Source of the DNA: Hofstenia miamia
Lineage: Eukaryota; Xenacoelomorpha; Acoela
Assembly (NCBI GenBank): GCA_004352715.1
Contig: SCFE01000052.1
Location: 102,284 to 166,283 of the forward strand
Direction: 5' to 3'
DNA length: 64,000 nt
This document shows, piece by piece, positions 24,828-37,400 of the stretch; the stretch's first letter is position 1, and each line of letters opens with the position of its first letter. The notes below the pieces were generated by a model. It did no database searches. It saw only the letters and a list, made by a program, of their open reading frames with translations, and was not told where the DNA came from. Both the position numbers and the translations under genes were made by a program.

Positions 24828-26540
24828 CGCTGTCTAATATATTACAGGGACTATCAAATTGAAACATGTCGTTTACATTGCTTTACGGACGACCTCTTAT
24901 ACTGATGTGTATCACCAGCTTAAGCAATAGTTTTGCTTCGAATAAATTTAGGAAATGTTGCTATTTAGAAATATGCTCTGTTTTTTGTATAGCCAATTGC
25001 ATAGGCATCGCATAAACAATAATGTATGTTTCTATAGTTAGTCAATTACTTTAATCATTTGATTTTTTATAAACTGTTTTTTGGTCCGAAATAATAATAA
25101 CTTTTTATTTACTATATGTTACTAAACTTAAGTGAACTGATTGTTTTTCTTAGCAATAAATTATACTTATCAAAGTTTTAAAGTTAGTTCATCCCCTCAT
25201 GATAAAAGTCATAAGATTGTCTTTTCTCAGTATACAATAGTTGATAGTTATTGGCCGTTGGTTTGATTGAAGACATTGATCATATTTTTATCTGTGGTGT
25301 TTGTGTCTACTGTATTGTCTTTGATAGCATTTGTGTAGTATGTAACAGAGACTGTACCTTTGATGTTTGGCAACTGTTAACTTTCGATTTATTAGTTTTA
25401 ATTGTAGCATTGCAGTGAACTATTTCATTGAAGAATGCTACTTTATTAACTTGTCTTTTCACACAGATGTTTTACTAGTATTTAAGACAATTAAATTCTA
25501 TGCATTTAAATGTTACGCACAGATTATTTCCTGTTTTTAATTTTAGAAACCTATGGAAAATGTATAAAATATGCCCGAACATATGTCATACATAAAAATG
25601 AGTTGGTCGTACAATAGGTGATGCCTCAAAATTGATATTGATAATTGCTTTTCATTCCTGATATTTTAGAATATGTATTAAATTTAAATGAACGATTGTT
25701 CGATGCAAAAATATAAATTTAGTTTGATCGGGCGTTGTTTGAGCAAAGGCTAACCGGTAGAAGCTCATTTTTCTATCGAAGTTGTTAATAGTCTTCATAT
25801 GGGTTGTTATTATTACCTAATGAAAATTGTAGTCATTCATGTTGTGAGCAAAATGACGTAATCCATAAATGAATCGTATGTTGGGTTGAATACACGGATT
25901 CTTTATTTCAATTGCTGTGGTTGGATTTTGGACGGACGAAATTCTCAAATACGTGTTCTTCAAAGGTGCAATTTTGCTATCCAAAATTGAGCAATTATGG
26001 GTGACCAAAACCACTTTATAATTGTATTGCGCAACAATTATAAGAGATAGACATCCTTAATAACCTGCAAATGAAAGAAGAATACTTGGTTTTTTATTTT
26101 AAATTTATGTCTTTCAAATTTACAGTAGAACGAAGAAAATTTGCAACAAATGCACGCCAAACTTCATGGCAAACTGACCAATAATATTGTTAGCAATTGA
26201 ATGATGGTTTTGACGGATTTTTATTATTGTTGATCTAATTATTATTTTCGTGAATTTGTGAAGCTTCTTTAACAGAGGTTTGTAGTTATTGAAAACTGCA
26301 CATTGCTGCAGAATTCCTACATCGATTATTATTGAGTTCATGAACTTGTTGGCTACTTGTCACACTTGAACAACTTTAGTTATAGAATACCCTTTCTCAA
26401 GAATTCTGATTTTGCCAATAGTGGATAGTGAAGTGTGGGTAAGGTATTTGCGTACCTACCAGTATAAAAATCTTAACGCATATTGAACTGAAGTAATTTA
26501 TTGGAGCTAAAGATATGTAATAGGGAACATTTGAATCTGC
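24826..26540. other. Intergenic stretch without recognised gene
   Basis: AT-rich. A minus-strand open stretch at 25817-26014 has slightly higher GC than its surroundings but no recognisable motif. The missing 5' exons of the calpain could lie here or further right; I could not identify them. Confidence 0.35.
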
Positions 26541-26543
26541 TAC

Positions 26544-26654
26544 TCGTAGCCGAAAGTTATCTCCATACCGGCGAATTAGTGATGACATCGAATACAAAGC
26601 CGAGTCTCCCGATAACAGCGCATGCCCGATTCTATGAATTGCTACCCGATATAC
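26544..26654 (-). pseudogene. Lone relic exon of a matrix metalloproteinase zinc site
   Basis: After a TTTTTCAG acceptor the minus strand reads VYRVAIHRIGHALLSGDS and then ALYSMSSLIRRYGDNFRL. This parallels matrixins (VAVHEIGHALGLGHS..., ALMYP..., NYRL). The catalytic Glu of HExxH is Arg here and the third zinc His is replaced (SGDS for LGHS), so it could not be an active protease. No neighbouring matrixin exons were found. A weak donor (GTAGCA) would give a 37-codon phase-0 exon. GC content is higher than its surroundings. Confidence 0.45.
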
Positions 26655-27684
26655 CTGAAAAAATGAATACAAAAGTTGAATTATAATTGATTTAGGAAAA
26701 CTATCTACATCATTAGGATACAAGCATTGGTGTCGTTTATTCAGAATCTGGACGGTGGTCTCAGCATTCAGATTACTAAAAATATAGACAGCAAAGATTG
26801 AAATTGATCTTTTTGAAAAAAATGTATCTTATTTTCCATTTTAAATCCAGGTTCTTTGTAAATTCTTTTAAATGTACTTTCAATAGCAAGTAAATCTTTT
26901 AAATAAATGGGATCAAAGTTATGAAGCTCAAATTCTGACTTAATATTTTACACAATAATTTATTTTCAACCAGGCATTGAAGTATTCTAGCTTAGATAAA
27001 ATTAAGTTTCTCACTAGCTCTAATTTTACAGCTGTTGGAAAATATTTTTTAATTTTATACATGCTTTTTAAAGTAAAACAAGAACTGTTGATGAATTAAC
27101 ATGCATGATCTTTCACTGTTAAATTCTTGTCAATGATTACTACTTTAACAGTTAAGCAATATTGAGGTATGCGTGTTTGAGGATTTAGAATTTTATGCGC
27201 CGAACATATTAGGTTAGAATACACCAAACCCATTAGCTAAATACCTTAACTTAAAATTAAGGTATTCCATAAAACAGTAAAATTTAATTAGTATAAAATT
27301 TACTAATAAACAGAAATCAATTAGTCACACAAAATTTCATAATTCAATTAAACTACGTTAATAAATATTGACGTGGCGGTGACACTACATTTTCATTGGA
27401 AATTTCACCAAAATTGATTAGCAACATCATTATTTGTTTGAATTAGTTGTTTTATGAAAAAGGGTGTCATCAGCATACACATGATTTTTAATTACATGGA
27501 TATATATTGGAGACTTAAAATATAGTACTTTTTTTGTTTACAAACAGCGAATTTTTTAAGAAACGCTATTATGGAAAATAAATGAAAAATATTTGATAAT
27601 TTTAAGTAAATTGAAATATTGGCTCTTGGCGATGAATCCATTTTTGCAAAGCACTAATGATCAATTATGCAAATTACAGTGCGC

Positions 27685-27694
27685 ATATATATAC

Positions 27695-27750
<56 letters not shown>
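27685..27750. repeat. (TA)n microsatellite
   Basis: About 66 bp of TA with one early interruption, upstream of the calpain exons. Confidence 0.9.
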
Positions 27751-27753
<3 letters not shown>

Positions 27754-28833
27754 TAACTCGTCAATAATGATTAAACTGTCTGCGAATACGAATGAATCTC
27801 ATTGAGCAGTCTAACGGAGAACTAGCACCGATGTAAATGTATTGTACGCATAAATATATATTTTAATGTAAAACACAGCTGGCACATTGTTGTCTATATG
27901 TTTGATTAAGTAGTCTAAATTTAAGGAGCATTTAATGCTGGAATATATTGGAATCCACTGAGCTTTTGTTTATTACCTTTATATGAATTTCATTGAGGGC
28001 TTAGCAATAATGGACTTAGCCACAACCTGTATCTTTATAACTACACTTATTTGCGAGTAATTGATGAACTCTATAGCAATATCAAAATTTAGGTGGGGTT
28101 TAAATCAAATTGAGAATAATTAGATAATCACGCTTACAAAAACTTTTAAGAATTTAGTATTGACATTGACATGCATGCACCTGAAATAACTGTGTAATTA
28201 TATGCATTTGTATTGATTTTTAGTTTGTATTAATAAATTTCAAAAAAATTCAATTTAGTACGTGTAAGTGATAAGAGGTATTTATTGCTACGATTCAATT
28301 TTCCTGATTAAACGCATAGTTTGCTTTATAAGGAAACCGTATTAAACTCCAGTTTCTAAGTTCTCTCACTTTACTTACTAAAGCAATCAAAGTGCCAGAA
28401 AACGACTTTCGCGGCAAAGCGAACTGTCTTGGGGCATTAATTAGTAATAGGCTATGCGCATGTCTTTCAATATGGCGCATTAGCGTAGACTCAATTTCTA
28501 TGAAAATGCGTTTATATAAATAGTAAAGGCATGCATTTTGTTAATGCATAATGACCTAAATAGAAATTTCTTTCAGAAATATTGGTATTTGGTAAACACC
28601 TACGTTAAGCTTACTTTTACAATATGAAATTGTGAACCCAGATTTTCTTAAGTTGTCTGCTTACAACAATGATTACAACAGAATTATTTCAGTTTTTTGG
28701 AAAAAGTAAGTGATAAATAATTTAATGGAAAAGTCAACATACAAGGCTAAAATACTGATATTAAGTTGTTTTAAGTACTATGGCATCTGTGCACTCTTTT
28801 CCAGCATAAAATGGCCACTTGATTGTTATTTAG

Positions 28834-31468
28834 GCGATTGTTGGTTATTAGCGTCTTTGGCATGTCTGTCATTACACAAGGATCTGTTCTTCCGAGTTGT
28901 GCCTTCTGATCAGGATTTTAGCGATGCTGATTATTGTGGATGTTTTCGATTTTACTTCTGGCATGATGGTGATTGGACTGAAGTATATTTTTCTGTCTTA
29001 ATCAAACCTTGATCTATCCGAATCCGTACTAATTTGCCGGTTTCGGCAAATTGATCCTATCCGATCCTATCCATTTGGCGTTTTTTATTTTAATTTTCAA
29101 ACCTAATGAACTCATCTTTATTCAATGTAACCATTAAACACCTATTTATGAATTTGAGTTATTTTTGACCTAGCTCGTCTTCTGATTTTGCTTATTATTA
29201 GGGCCTGCACTAGTGCTCCACGGAATACCGAAATGCTATTTCAATTAAAATCGAAGCAGAACAGAGCAAAAAATGCAACCGAATTTTTCGGTTGGTCCTT
29301 TAAAAACAAACGTCAAAACATTTGTCGTTGAATCTTAGTTTTATTTTACTTGATTTACAACATCATTTACGAAAAGTAAAACGTTTTACTAATACCAATA
29401 ATAGTTTGCTAAAAACCGTAGCCGCGATTTTAAAGCGTAAAAACGAAACGAAATCGACCTCATTTTTTAGAAGTCATTAACATTAAATCTGGATTTTCAA
29501 GCTGCATTTCTAGGTAGTTATTGATGACCGACTTCCGACATACCGTGGAAGGCTAATATTCGTTCATTCAAGAGATAGTGATGAATTTTGGAGTGCACTT
29601 GTTGAAAAAGCCTACGCCAAGTATGTTGATAGTTTTATCCTACTGTTACGAACTTTTAATTAGACTCATCCATCGAAAGAATTCTATTTTTATATACATT
29701 CTGAACATTTGTTAAAATTAAGGGCCTTGCATGGATTATGATGTTACATTTCCATTTTATCCTACTAATTGGCATGAGAATGAGCCATGTTGCTAGCTAG
29801 CTGAGTGATGTAACACTTAGAATTTTCACTGTTTTTAATTTTATGTTGCAACATCTTTTATTATCCATTATAAAATCGATTTTATTCAGCTTAACAGAAA
29901 ATATTGATTTGCTTCACGCAGTACACCTTATATTTATATCATCTTAAACAAAATTGCTGACAAAATATAAATTTAGTTAAAGCTGAATGCACACTTCTCT
30001 TTTTATTGCATTCTATTTATAGGAAAAAACCTCAATATATTGTTACTGTTAAATGTAATTGCTGGAATTCGCTGATAGAGTATGCTTTAGACTATTTGGT
30101 TGCTATGAAGCCTTAATGGGAGGCTCATTGGAAGAAGGTTTAGCTGATTTCACTGGTGGAATCACTGAACAAGTTGAATTAACAGGTGACCCATCACAGC
30201 TTTATAGGCTTTTACACAAAGCTTATGATCGCAATTCGCTCATGGGTTGCTCTATTCCAGTATGATACTTTTGATTTCTTGTAAATTTTAATGTAAATGT
30301 AATTTGTTTCATATGGCCAGAAATGTATAACTAAGTCCAGTTACTTTTCACAAGAGTATTAAACTCAATCTTTTATACACATCAAAATCATTTTCTCGTT
30401 TGTACATTTAGAATTTCGAACAAACAAATAGTATTCTCTAGCATTGCAAGGGTTTTCGCAAGCCCTGGTCAAATCAACCATTTTTGTCCCTTTGCGTATT
30501 CTGACATTGGAGTAAATTAACTGCCACGTCCAATTTCTTTAGGCCAATGAAGCACATTTGTTTTTCTCGAACATATCGTACGTCCACAACTATTCTATCA
30601 ATTCCGCTTTCTCGTATTCACCCTATAGACTTAGATCATGAATTGTATTGATTTAGAATGTTAATTGATGTTAATCATGTTTATATTCAATGAAATACGC
30701 ATATGGGATATTTTTCGCTCGTCATAGCTATTTTTTATTCTTTACGAACAAGGGATTTTTCTAAAGGGATTTATAACGAATACAGTGAACTGGCGTTCAT
30801 TTAAAGATTTCAATTATGTCTATCAATATATGTAATTTTTTAGTAGCAGTCGGTTTTTTACAAGAATTTTTAGTAGATGTTCTTAAACCTCGTAATCAAA
30901 CGCTTTGTTAACATTTGATGTATGCTAATGATCCTAATTTCATTTCACGTTACTGAAAAAATATTTTTGGTTTTTCTTATGTTAGTATTATGCTGTAGAA
31001 TCTAAATAAATTTCTTTCCAATTATCTGTAGCTAGAGAAATCATCAAATATCCAATGATGATGCTAAGTAAATAGTGAAGTTGTTCCCAACGAATTTTTC
31101 GTGAATTCAATATTATCCAATTTTTTTGAAAAGTGAAACGAATAATAATGGATGCCACTTGTTTGTTGAAAGTAAACAAATCTGTTATCGGATAGCAATA
31201 TACAATTTCGAGGTATGAAACACTATGTAAAAATATGATGTTTCTAATTTTTAGTAATTTTACTAGTCATGTCGTTTTTCAAAATGCTTTTAAAAATTAT
31301 TGAAATACATCGTTTGAATTTACTCAATTCTAATTCACATGCAATGGGATAACAAATGATACCAAATAATATGTTTAAATTTAGGCTGGTTCACGTGCAG
31401 AAATTGAATCAAAGCAAGACAACGGTTTGGTTAAAGGGCATGCTTATAGCATTACAGGTTTAGTGGAG
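28834..31468 (+). CDS. Calpain exons: catalytic Cys and His part of the protease core
   Basis: Four exons (28834-28982, 29514-29620, 30091-30259, 31385-31468). The catalytic Cys is in [19 protein letters not shown]. The second exon carries [19 protein letters not shown] and [12 protein letters not shown]. The third has [19 protein letters not shown]. The fourth has the catalytic His in [11 protein letters not shown]. Splice borders are TTTAG/GTATAT, TTCTAG/GTATGT, TTTAG/GTATGA and TTTAG/GTAGGC. Confidence 0.92.
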
Positions 31469-34400
31469 GTAGGCTGCTTTTTAAATAAAAAGTCTTCAAA
31501 ATACTTTTTGCACATTTGCACGTAGTCATTGCTTAAAACAGTTATAAACATTGAAAATGTTCAAACTGTCGGTATATTAAACGTGAATTATTTTGCTTTA
31601 ATTCTTTCTTTTAATGGATTGGATAGGATGTTTTATCGACGTAAAACCTTAACAAATTAGTTTATGATAACTGAAATGAGAATATACAGTAGAATGGCTT
31701 ATCTGCAGAATATTAATTTGATTTTTAGAAAGTCTAATAAATACACTTTTTATAAGAATCGCGACGCCCTAAGTCAAAGTTTTTACCCATGGACCCCTTT
31801 TCTTCTTAATTTTTTAGCTGGTCCCTGGATCTTTTTTAGCAGCCAGCAGGCGCTCTCTTAGTTACCTCCGTTAGTAGCCTTGGTTGGCTAAATCCGGAGA
31901 GGCGCAACCCTCTCAACTGAAGCTCGGCCTTCGCCTTCACTCTGCTGATCAGACTCACCACAGATCAGCACTCTGTGTGCCAGGGGTCGCCAGAGGTTTC
32001 TCACGACCAAATCGGCCTTAGTGGTATGCTTCCAGGGGTTAAGGTACGGACCAGGATCGATTGCTTGAGTAACCCGATTAGAGATATAGTAAATTATTAT
32101 GCTTCATTTTGAAGGAAAACCAAACTAAAATGTTCTTGTTTTTTGCTTAATTGCCATAAAAAAATAGAACTGCGTGAATATTTTTACTTTTAGTATTTTA
32201 AAATAGTGCAGATTTCTGTAGAATTTCCATTCTTTGTAATGAAAACCGTTCTGAATTGGAATTGCGCTATGGACCACCCAGAATGGTGACATACTCAAAA
32301 TTTAAGAATTATGCAGAGGCTTAAAATATTAATTCAGAAATTTCTGAAAATCTAATATATCCAAAATTCCTACCTCCTAAGTTTTGTGTGTATGAAAATT
32401 TTAATTTTTAAATAATGACTCCTTCGATTTCCTTTTATAAATACTAGTTGACCTGTAAAAATTTAAGAATTATGTAAGAATATTTTAGGCTTATATAAAC
32501 TGAATCATTAAGAATTATTAAGGCTTAGCTCTATTTATGTAATTCGTATAGAAAAGAATGATCTTGAATTTCGGAGATTAATTTTAAGGTACCTCTTAAG
32601 CAGGGGCGCACCCAGCTTTTTTTCTGAGGGGGGAACTATTCTTANNNNNNNNNNNNNNNNNNNNNNNNNNNNNNNNNNNNNNNNNNNNNNNNNNNNNNNN
32701 NNNNNNNNNNNNNNNNNNNNNNNNNNNNNNNNNNNNNNNNNNNNNNNNNNNNNNNNNNNNNNNNNNNNNNNNNNNNNNNNNNNNNNNNNNNNNNNNNNNN
32801 NNNNNNNNNNNNNNNNNNNNNNNNNNNNNNNNNNNNNNNNNNNNNNNNNNNNNNNNNNNNNNNNNNNNNNNNNNNNNNNNNNNNNNNNNNNNNNNNNNNN
32901 NNNNNNNNNNNNNNNNNNNNNNNNNNNNNNNATTTCGAACACAGACTGTTGTCCTGTTAACTGATCCTAATCTCAATAGGAAAAATTTCCATTTTTTGTG
33001 GTAGGATGATCTTTAAAAAATTCTTACTTTCTTATTTCTTAGTTATTCCAACCAAAAACTTAGGTCTAATTCTTGAAGCTTGAATCATGCCCAACTCAAC
33101 TTTTAAGAAAATGTGCTCACTAAAGTTGAAAATTCTAGATTGAATTTTTCAAAAATAGATAATACTGATGTACAATTTCAAAACGTTGTTTAAGAAATTG
33201 TATAATATTCACTACAACTGCTGTGTAATAGTTTATTTTTTTCAATTTCAGCCCATTTTTTCCAATAGCTCAGTTGAGCCCCAGCCCACCGCGGCTCCGA
33301 CTTCAACTCCTGTTAGCAGAAGAGAGAACAGGATGAGGATCATGCCGTATTAATACTGTGCGTCCACAAAATACCTTTAGTTACATTTTGTAACTTGCCG
33401 TAATTTGAATTTAATACATTATTTTCTATTGTCTTTTAGCATTGCTATGTAATTCACCATATTTCACTACAGGTAAAAAATACAAAAACCGTGTCCAAAT
33501 TATTTTCACATTTTGCAAAATATAATTTAATAGAAAATTTCATTCAAAATTGCTATATTTCTCATTGCTAGTTTCGCTTTTGGCAATAATTGGAATGAAA
33601 ATAATAGATAAGAAATCATAGCACATAAAAACTTTTTTAAAAGAAAAACATCGTTGTGAGATAACAAACAAAATTACGAGTGCTCCATACTTCTGTTAGC
33701 ACTAAGAAAAATCTAAGTTAAATGTTGCCAGAAATCATAATCACTAAAAGCAAATTTGGTTCTGCATAGATACCTTATGTNGATTGGCTAACACACATAT
33801 ATGCTCCGTATTTCAGTAGGTGAGGATGATTTCGAACACAGACTATTGTCCTGTTAACTGATCCTAATCTCAATAGGAAAAATTTCCATTTTTTGTGGTA
33901 CGATGATCTTTAAAAAGTTCTTACTTTCTTATTTCTTAGTTATTCCAAACAAAAACTTAAGCCTAATTCTTGCAGGCTTGAATCATGCCCAACTCAACTT
34001 TTAGGAAAATGTGCTCACTGAAGTTGAAAATTCTAGATTGAATTTTTCAAAAATAGATAATACTGATGTACAATTTCAAAACGTTGCTTAAGAAATTGTA
34101 TAATATTCACTACAACTGNNNNNNNNNNNNNNNNNNNCCCAACTCACTGAAGTTGAAAATTCTAGATTGAATTTTTCAAAAATAGATAATACTGATGTAC
34201 AATTTCAAAACGTTGTTTAAGAAATTGTATAATATTCACTACAACTGTTGTGTAATAGTTTATTTTTTTCAATTTCAGCCCCTTTTTTCCAATAGCTCAG
34301 TCGAGCCCCAGCCCACCGCGGCTCCGACTTCAACTCCTGTTAGCAGAAGAGAGAACAGGATGAGGATCATGCCGTATTAATACTGTGCGTCCACAAAATA

Positions 34401-37400
34401 CCTTTAGTTACATTTTGTAACTTGCCGTAATTTGAATTTAATACATTATTTTCTATTGTTTTTTTAGCATTGCTATGTAATTCACCATATTTCACTATAG
34501 GTAAAAAATACAGAAACCCATCCAAATTATTTTCACATTTTGCAAAATATAATTTAATAGAAAATTTCATTCAAAATTGCTATGTTTCTCCTTGCTAGTT
34601 TCGCTTTTGGCAATAATTGAAATGAAAATAATAGATAAGAAATCATAGCANCACATAAAAACTTTTTTAAAAGAAAAAACATCATTATGAGATAACAAAC
34701 AAAATTACGAGTACTTCATACTTGTGTTAGCACTAAGAAAAATCTAAGTTAAATGTTGCCAGAAATCGTAATCATTAAAATCAAATTTGGTTCTGCATAG
34801 ATACCTTATGTAAAAGCTGTGATCATTGTTTAATATCTTTAGGTTTGACATCACAATATGAGGCGTGTGACAGAAAGATAGCAATGGTACGAAATAGGAT
34901 TAATCTTATGCCTTCAATAAATAAAAAAGTGAATTCGGTAGTGGAAGCATAATGNTTTACTAGGCAGGACAATAATGATTTTCGATTTGGGACTTTATTA
35001 TGTTTCACCAAGATTTTCATCCATTAATGCTTGTGAGAACGTTCTTAGTGAACCTAAATAATTGCAAATTATTGGTAATTTTTTTTCTTCTAAGGTATTC
35101 AATAGATTAATCGATTTCCAATTATTGTAATAATTGCAATATCAATTAATTATTGCTTACCCCTGCAGATAGATTTGAAGCAATGCTTAATATATATGTA
35201 CTATGTTATCATATCAGCATACATTTCATGAGGAATGGAAGCATCTGTGCTCTGTTGAGGGGGGGAACGTTCCCCCAGTTCCCCCCCTCTGGGTGCGCCT
35301 CTGCTCTTAAGGAAAATTCAAATTTTATAGATATCTAAATTAATTATAATTTACTAGTTACATACCTAAGTGATCGCCTATGCCCAAATCTTCAAATTCG
35401 TCTTATAATTTTTTTATATATTATGCGTTTGTTCACTTGTATGAAATCTTTTCTAATACTTCTCAATGAAAAAGAAGAAAACAATATTGGGTGTTGAAAT
35501 TTTGTTCAATATTCTCTTATCATAGAAAGTGTCCCTCGCTTAAAACTTGATATGTATGTTTATTTAGGTGTTAAGGTTGCTGAAAGTGTTCCTATATTAA
35601 TTTCTCTCGTTTTTATTAGTTTTCGCCTCCTTACAATTTACAACAAGTGGTACGTATGTCACTTTGTGTGTGAAGTATGGCACGGTAGTTGATTAGTTCT
35701 CATTTCCTAGGTTTTGTTTGACATAGCAATGCTGTACTAATTTAGCATTCTCTAGAAAGTTATTTTATTGCGTACGACTTGTGACTTAAATAATAGAATT
35801 CTTTCACCTCGAAAACAAGTTTTATGATCAATTGATTTTTGTTTTTTGTTTATAAAAATTCTACCTTTTCCATTTTAATTCGAAAATTGGAGTTAATGTC
35901 AATCAAATTGACGCTAATAGCAGTGATGGCCATATTTAACAGATCTGTTAACAGATTGGTTAAAAACTATATAAATAAACCTCAAAATTTGTTAACAGAT
36001 CTGTTTCATTATATTTAACCAGTTTCTTTACCTATTGAAGTGGCACAAATTTTACTCTCTAATCCTTTTTTCAAAAGCATCATATTTTCAACTAAATGAG
36101 AAAGCAATCTCAGTTGCAATAAAATTCATATGAGAATTTTGACATTATAATAAAATTCTTTTCCGTCACTCTACAAACTTTTGTAGGAAATCTGTTAAAC
36201 TCATTGATTAAATGAATATATTCTTGCTTCTGTTATACTTAAAAATATGGTCAAAACTGGTTAACAGTGGTGTAATAGTACGCAATTGTGTATCCGTTTT
36301 GATTCCTATACATCCAACAAAGTTGCATGTAAAATGCAATAAACAGATAATGTATATATTATAGGAACTCCGGATAAGTTCCATTTAGCAAAAATTGATG
36401 AGCTGCATAGATAAACGATTTTTTAAACACGGTAATATTGCATTTAGGTATTTTAACTTTCTGCCTTGTTCTTGAGATAATAGCAACTCTTTGTGTAGAG
36501 GATGACTTTGATCTTTTGCAATTTTCTCCAACAAATTTTTAAATTTTTTCCTGTAACTCTTGTTCAATTTTTCTGTAAAGATGTTTCGATTGATTCTTGC
36601 TATAAATTCTAACAATCGTAGTGGTCTTCGTAATAATTTTCTTTGTGTGATTGTCAGACCTGGAACATACACTTCAGATGCGTATAGGTAAGTTGGGCCG
36701 AGATATGTATGGAAGGCAATCATTTTCATCTCCGGTTTCAAGTTTGTTAAGTAGTATGAGAGAGACTTTATCTTTATATTAATGTTTCTAATTAAGTTTT
36801 TTACATTTTAGATCATCATCAATATACAGTCCTAGATATTTATATCCCTTTACTCTTTTAATTTTTTCCTCATTTTCTGTGTATACATCACGATTGATAA
36901 TTTCTGACATTGGCGACGTTTTGATTCTAGGGCTTACAAATACAAGTTCGGCTGTCTTAGAAGTATTTATTTTCTAGTTCCGCTCTTCCGATAGTTTCAA
37001 AATTTTCTTAATGGTACTCTGGTATGTGGTACAATTTTCAACTGCGGAGTTCAGTTGAATATTTGCAATAACTCTCATATCATCTGAGTATTTTGATATG
37101 TCACAATTTTTTCTACTAACATTTATTTTCTCATTAGATATTCCATTTGTTTCCTCTGTAAATAACATATCACTTAATGGACCACCTTGGGGAACTCCCA
37201 CTGTAATTTTTTGGTACACGTTGTATAGTTCTTCTTGTCGTCCGTATATTTTCGAATCCAGTCTCCCAGCCATTCACACGTTTCTTGAATACCATTAGTT
37301 AATTTGTTATGTAGGATGGTATTAAATGCTCAACTATAATCGAAGAAAGTAATTATTGCAATTGATGTTTCTTTAGTGTTGAGAGCTTTGTATATGTAAT

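Larger units (their letters stand above)
32601..35303. mobile_element. Non-autonomous hAT element carrying repeated exon-like cargo
   Basis: The ends are CAGGGGCGCACCCAG and, inverted, CAGAGGCGCACCCAG, flanked by the identical 8-bp duplication CTCTTAAG (32593-32600 and 35304-35311). Both ends continue into a G-run (GAGGGGGGAAC). No transposase was seen; part is hidden by gaps 32645-32931 and 34119-34137. The inside consists of partial tandem copies of one segment (about 32932-33780, 33829-34118, 34138-34810), two of which include the same acceptor-plus-terminal-exon sequence. It lies in calpain intron 4. Confidence 0.9.

Noticed and set aside
28710-29012. ATG at 28710 as the calpain start
   Set aside because: The frame before DCWLLAS is intron sequence; a TTTAG acceptor at 28826-28833 marks the exon edge, and the family has conserved residues upstream that are absent here.
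35938-36010. Two AACAGATCTGTT palindromes as a MITE
   Set aside because: The palindrome recurs but no matching terminal inverted repeats or target duplication could be defined.
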